Below are positions 21,700-23,026 of a DNA stretch of 23,026 bases, piece by piece (positions within the stretch are counted from its first letter, which is position 1; the number at the start of each line of letters is the position of its first letter). Source of the DNA: a virus; IMG/VR virus record IMGVR_UViG_3300030107_003850, positions 1 to 23,026 of that record; one strand, 5' to 3'. A program made the position numbers and the translations under genes. Below the pieces are notes generated by a model. That model ran no database searches. It saw only the letters and a program-made list of their open reading frames with translations, and had not been told where the DNA came from.

Positions 21700-21883
21700 T
21701 TTCTTCCCTTTCTTTGATTTGTAAAAGTTTGGCAGTCAGGTAAACAAGGCTATCTAAAACTTCTTCTAGTGCCTCATTTACCCAATCTCTGCCATCGTTA
21801 ATATCTAACTCTTCGTTATATTCCCGCTTACCTTTCTCTAAGCGTTCTTCTATCATAGATATTATTTTTTTATTCATCTTCAT
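21683..21883 (-). CDS. short MazG-like (all-alpha NTP pyrophosphatase superfamily) protein
   Basis: 66 residues from ATG 21883 (or the next ATG at 21877, better spaced from AGGG). The helix pair RLEKGKREYNEELD and DWVNEALEEVLDSLVYLTAKL matches the E-x-x-E...E-x-x-D arrangement by which MazG-like and dUTPase-like helical enzymes bind magnesium and nucleotide. It is shorter than typical members (about 90-110 residues), so it is either a minimal dimeric form or a non-catalytic remnant. Role would be hydrolysis of non-standard or signal nucleotides. Overlaps both neighbours. Confidence 0.5.
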   Translation of the reverse strand: MKMNKKIISMIEERLEKGKREYNEELDINDGRDWVNEALEEVLDSLVYLTAKLLQIKEREENDNRK

Positions 21884-22058
21884 CCCTATTATACATAATA
21901 CTTAAAACATCATTATAATCATCATTAATATTACCAGATAAACCAGAACTTTTACTTTCGTATAATGCATATAGTAGATGTTCTACTTCATCGGCTGAAG
22001 AGTTAGACTCGTTAATAATCCAATCAGCTATCTTACTTATTTTATCGTGTATCTTCAT
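21870..22058 (-). CDS. 62-residue acidic helical protein of unknown function
   Basis: I start at ATG 22058, preceded by AAAGGATAATAACA; an in-frame ATG at 22148 would need translation through an inverted repeat without a ribosome site. The product (MKIHDKISKIADWIINESNS at its start, later DEVEHLLYALYES) is helical and acidic and ends MYNRDEDE. The palindrome ATTATGTATAAT lies in its last codons, five bases before the next gene. No family is recognised. Confidence 0.6.
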   Translation of the reverse strand: MKIHDKISKIADWIINESNSSADEVEHLLYALYESKSSGLSGNINDDYNDVLSIMYNRDEDE

Positions 22059-22081
22059 TGTTATTATCCTTTCTTGTTTAG

Positions 22082-22148
22082 ATGAGAAGAAGAACCTTTG
22101 CTGATTAACGAGTGTTGGGTTTTTATAGCCGTCAAAACTTCTTCTCAT
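22082..22148. promoter_or_regulatory. 11-bp inverted repeat in the leader of the 62-residue gene
   Basis: ATGAGAAGAAG (22082-22092) is the exact complement of CTTCTTCTCAT (22138-22148), with a 45-base loop. It lies wholly between two minus-strand genes, ending about 24 bases before the ATG at 22058. In RNA it would form a hairpin closing a 45-base loop, which may stabilise the message or act as a protein-binding or ribosome-access element. The 96-base gap holds no other clear signal. Confidence 0.55.
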
Positions 22149-22154
22149 TATTAT

Positions 22155-22340
22155 TTATTTATTCCTTCCTAAAGCACACCACATTAACTCGGGTGTAAGT
22201 CTTTTTAAATTACCTTCGGCACATCTATTTGCCATTCTGCGTACAAAACAAACTAATTCGTATTCAATACTATCCATAGCACCGCCACCAATTTGTACAC
22301 CTGCGTTTTTAAACTCTTTTTTTATTTGTGTTTTTGTCAT
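22155..22340 (-). CDS. 61-residue protein with possible histone fold
   Basis: First gene after ECF-like promoter B, with AAGGAGTAAATC before ATG 22340. Residues 5-14 (QIKKEFKNAG) resemble the first helix of archaeal histones (I...IKDAG); residues about 22-47 form a long helix with basic face (YELVCFVRRMANRCAEGN); and LKRLTPELMWCALGR matches the loop plus third helix (K-T-I-x-x-E-x-x-x-A-L). Helix-loop-long helix-loop-helix in about 55 residues is the histone fold. Two cysteines in the long helix are unusual. I infer a DNA-binding or dimer-forming protein; a helical regulator of another kind is the main alternative. Confidence 0.45.
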   Translation of the reverse strand: MTKTQIKKEFKNAGVQIGGGAMDSIEYELVCFVRRMANRCAEGNLKRLTPELMWCALGRNK

Positions 22341-22373
22341 GATTTACTCCTTGTTATTTACTTGCTTATATCT

Positions 22374-22402
22374 CTTTAACGCAGAACTTCAAAAAAAGTT
22401 CC
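22374..22402 (-). promoter_or_regulatory. ECF-like promoter B
   Basis: On the minus strand: GGAAC (22402-22398), a seven-T run in a 16-base spacer, CGTTAAAG (22381-22374). It lies between the 114-residue gene and the histone-fold-like gene and would start RNA about 30 bases before ATG 22340. Confidence 0.75.
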
Positions 22403-22421
22403 ATAATATTTTTATTTATTT

Positions 22422-22766
22422 TTATATACCTCTCCAAGTTCTTTTATTTTCTTCTCTCTCTGCGAGTAATTCCTCGCCCCTAATATAAGTAAACATATTT
22501 ACCACTGATTCAGGGTTTGAAAAATCCGTATTTACCTCCCCGAAATTGTCGTTCTCATATTCTTTTATATAATCTATTACCTTGAAAGCGTTATCACCTA
22601 GCCATTTTTCAGCCTTGTAAGTACCTATTATATAATAGTCTTCATTAAATAAATGGAAATGTAAATCACCTTTTATAATATCCCAATCTCCATTTTCTTT
22701 CCACTCTTTTATAGAGTCTGTTATGTACTCGTTTAATTCATTATCTTTAAATGTCAATGTATTCAT
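22422..22766 (-). CDS. 114-residue acidic protein of unknown function
   Basis: ATG 22766 follows AAGGAGTAATAAA and promoter C. The product is acidic and aromatic-rich: helix ELNEYITDSIKEWKENGDWD, strands with LHFHLFNEDYYIIGTYKAEKW, then a helical C-terminus with NPESVVNMFTYIRGEELLAE. The LHFHLF segment could bind metal but is isolated. It is the first gene of the minus-strand run in this window. I recognise no family; early-expressed phage proteins that target host functions often look like this (small, acidic). Confidence 0.65.
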   Translation of the reverse strand: MNTLTFKDNELNEYITDSIKEWKENGDWDIIKGDLHFHLFNEDYYIIGTYKAEKWLGDNAFKVIDYIKEYENDNFGEVNTDFSNPESVVNMFTYIRGEELLAEREENKRTWRGI

Positions 22767-23026
22767 TTTATTACTCCTTGTTTTTGTTTATATACCTTAT
22801 ACCCAAAATAGCATAAAAAGTTCCAAAATAATTTAAAAAAGTTTGTAAAAAACTGGCTGGGGTGGGGAAGCTGGTGGGAAAAGTAACCAGCATATATATA
22901 ATTAAGTATAATTAAATGCGTCTTTAATAGGATTATGTATAATAGCACATACCCTTATAAATAGCCTAAAACCCGCCTAAATCGGCTACAACTTACCCGC
23001 TTGAATGAAATATATGTATATTACCT
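22767..23026. other. 260-base untranslated region at the head of the minus block
   Basis: It holds promoter C (22796-22824), a G-rich tract with possible G-quadruplex (22855-22879), a six-base inverted repeat GCTGGT/ACCAGC, an AT-only stretch, one copy of ATTATGTATAAT (22932-22943) and a pair of TTTAGGC repeats 11 bases apart on the minus strand near 22967-22983. No credible gene is seen. It may extend beyond the window and could be a divergent control region or an origin-like region, but nothing visible proves this. Confidence 0.5.
22796..22824 (-). promoter_or_regulatory. ECF-like promoter C
   Basis: On the minus strand: GGAAC (22824-22820), 16 bases, GGTATAAG (22803-22796). The -10 element begins GGTA instead of CGTT but keeps the spacing and the following TATA. 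It would start RNA about 25 bases before the ATG at 22766. Confidence 0.65.

Noticed and set aside
22763-22948. 61-codon minus-strand ORF upstream of the 114-residue gene
   Set aside because: It runs through promoter C and the G-rich tract, has no ribosome site, and its translation is low-complexity hydrophobic and proline-histidine sequence.

Overview
The window looks like part of the genome of a tailed double-stranded DNA phage, probably an uncultured, AT-rich, aquatic one. The evidence is tight gene packing, many TAATG/TTGA/GTGA stop-start overlaps, a virion-protein block on one strand, and a block of small DNA-metabolism genes on the other. There is no integrase, terminase, capsid, portal, polymerase, tRNA or CRISPR array in view. 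The host cannot be named from the sequence. The four best promoters do not look like sigma70 sites: they match the general form of ECF-sigma promoters (GGAAC, 16 bases, CGTTATA).

Plus strand, 1-2441: the end of an unrecognised, probably structural gene, then a cassette of very small genes. One encodes a candidate lipoprotein, six encode a single N-terminal membrane helix followed by a coiled coil or charged helix, and three are minigenes: 17 codons, 30 codons with a CxxC...CxxC zinc ribbon, and 20 codons that are almost pure membrane helix. Most genes overlap the next. This cassette is the best candidate here for an undescribed system: a multi-part membrane complex that could act in lysis, DNA entry or exclusion.

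Plus strand, 2446-13545: a virion block. It holds a large beta-rich tail/neck protein that appears split by a one-base frameshift near 2875, a fibre or appendage protein, two proteins sharing an N-terminal LLG...YQxGGxV motif, a coiled-coil/proline-rich protein, and a 1346-residue protein of the internal-virion/ejection type.

Minus strand, 22766 down to 13542: a long run of early or replication/recombination genes. It includes a protein with the replisome-organiser C-terminal motif plus a zinc knuckle, a small protein ending in an SSB-like acidic tip, four PD-(D/E)XK nuclease-like proteins (one Cas4/RecB-like with four cysteines for an Fe-S cluster), a DUF932 protein, a gamma-glutamylcyclotransferase-like protein, a MazG-like protein and a 61-residue protein with a possible histone fold. 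Many are short unknowns, and several encode fewer than 60 residues. Four ECF-like promoters drive parts of this block. A 260-base structured intergenic region follows the DUF932 gene, and several other hairpins and a recurring palindrome, TTATGTATAA, sit at gene starts. The plus and minus blocks converge at 13542-13545, overlapping by 4 bases with no clear terminator between them.
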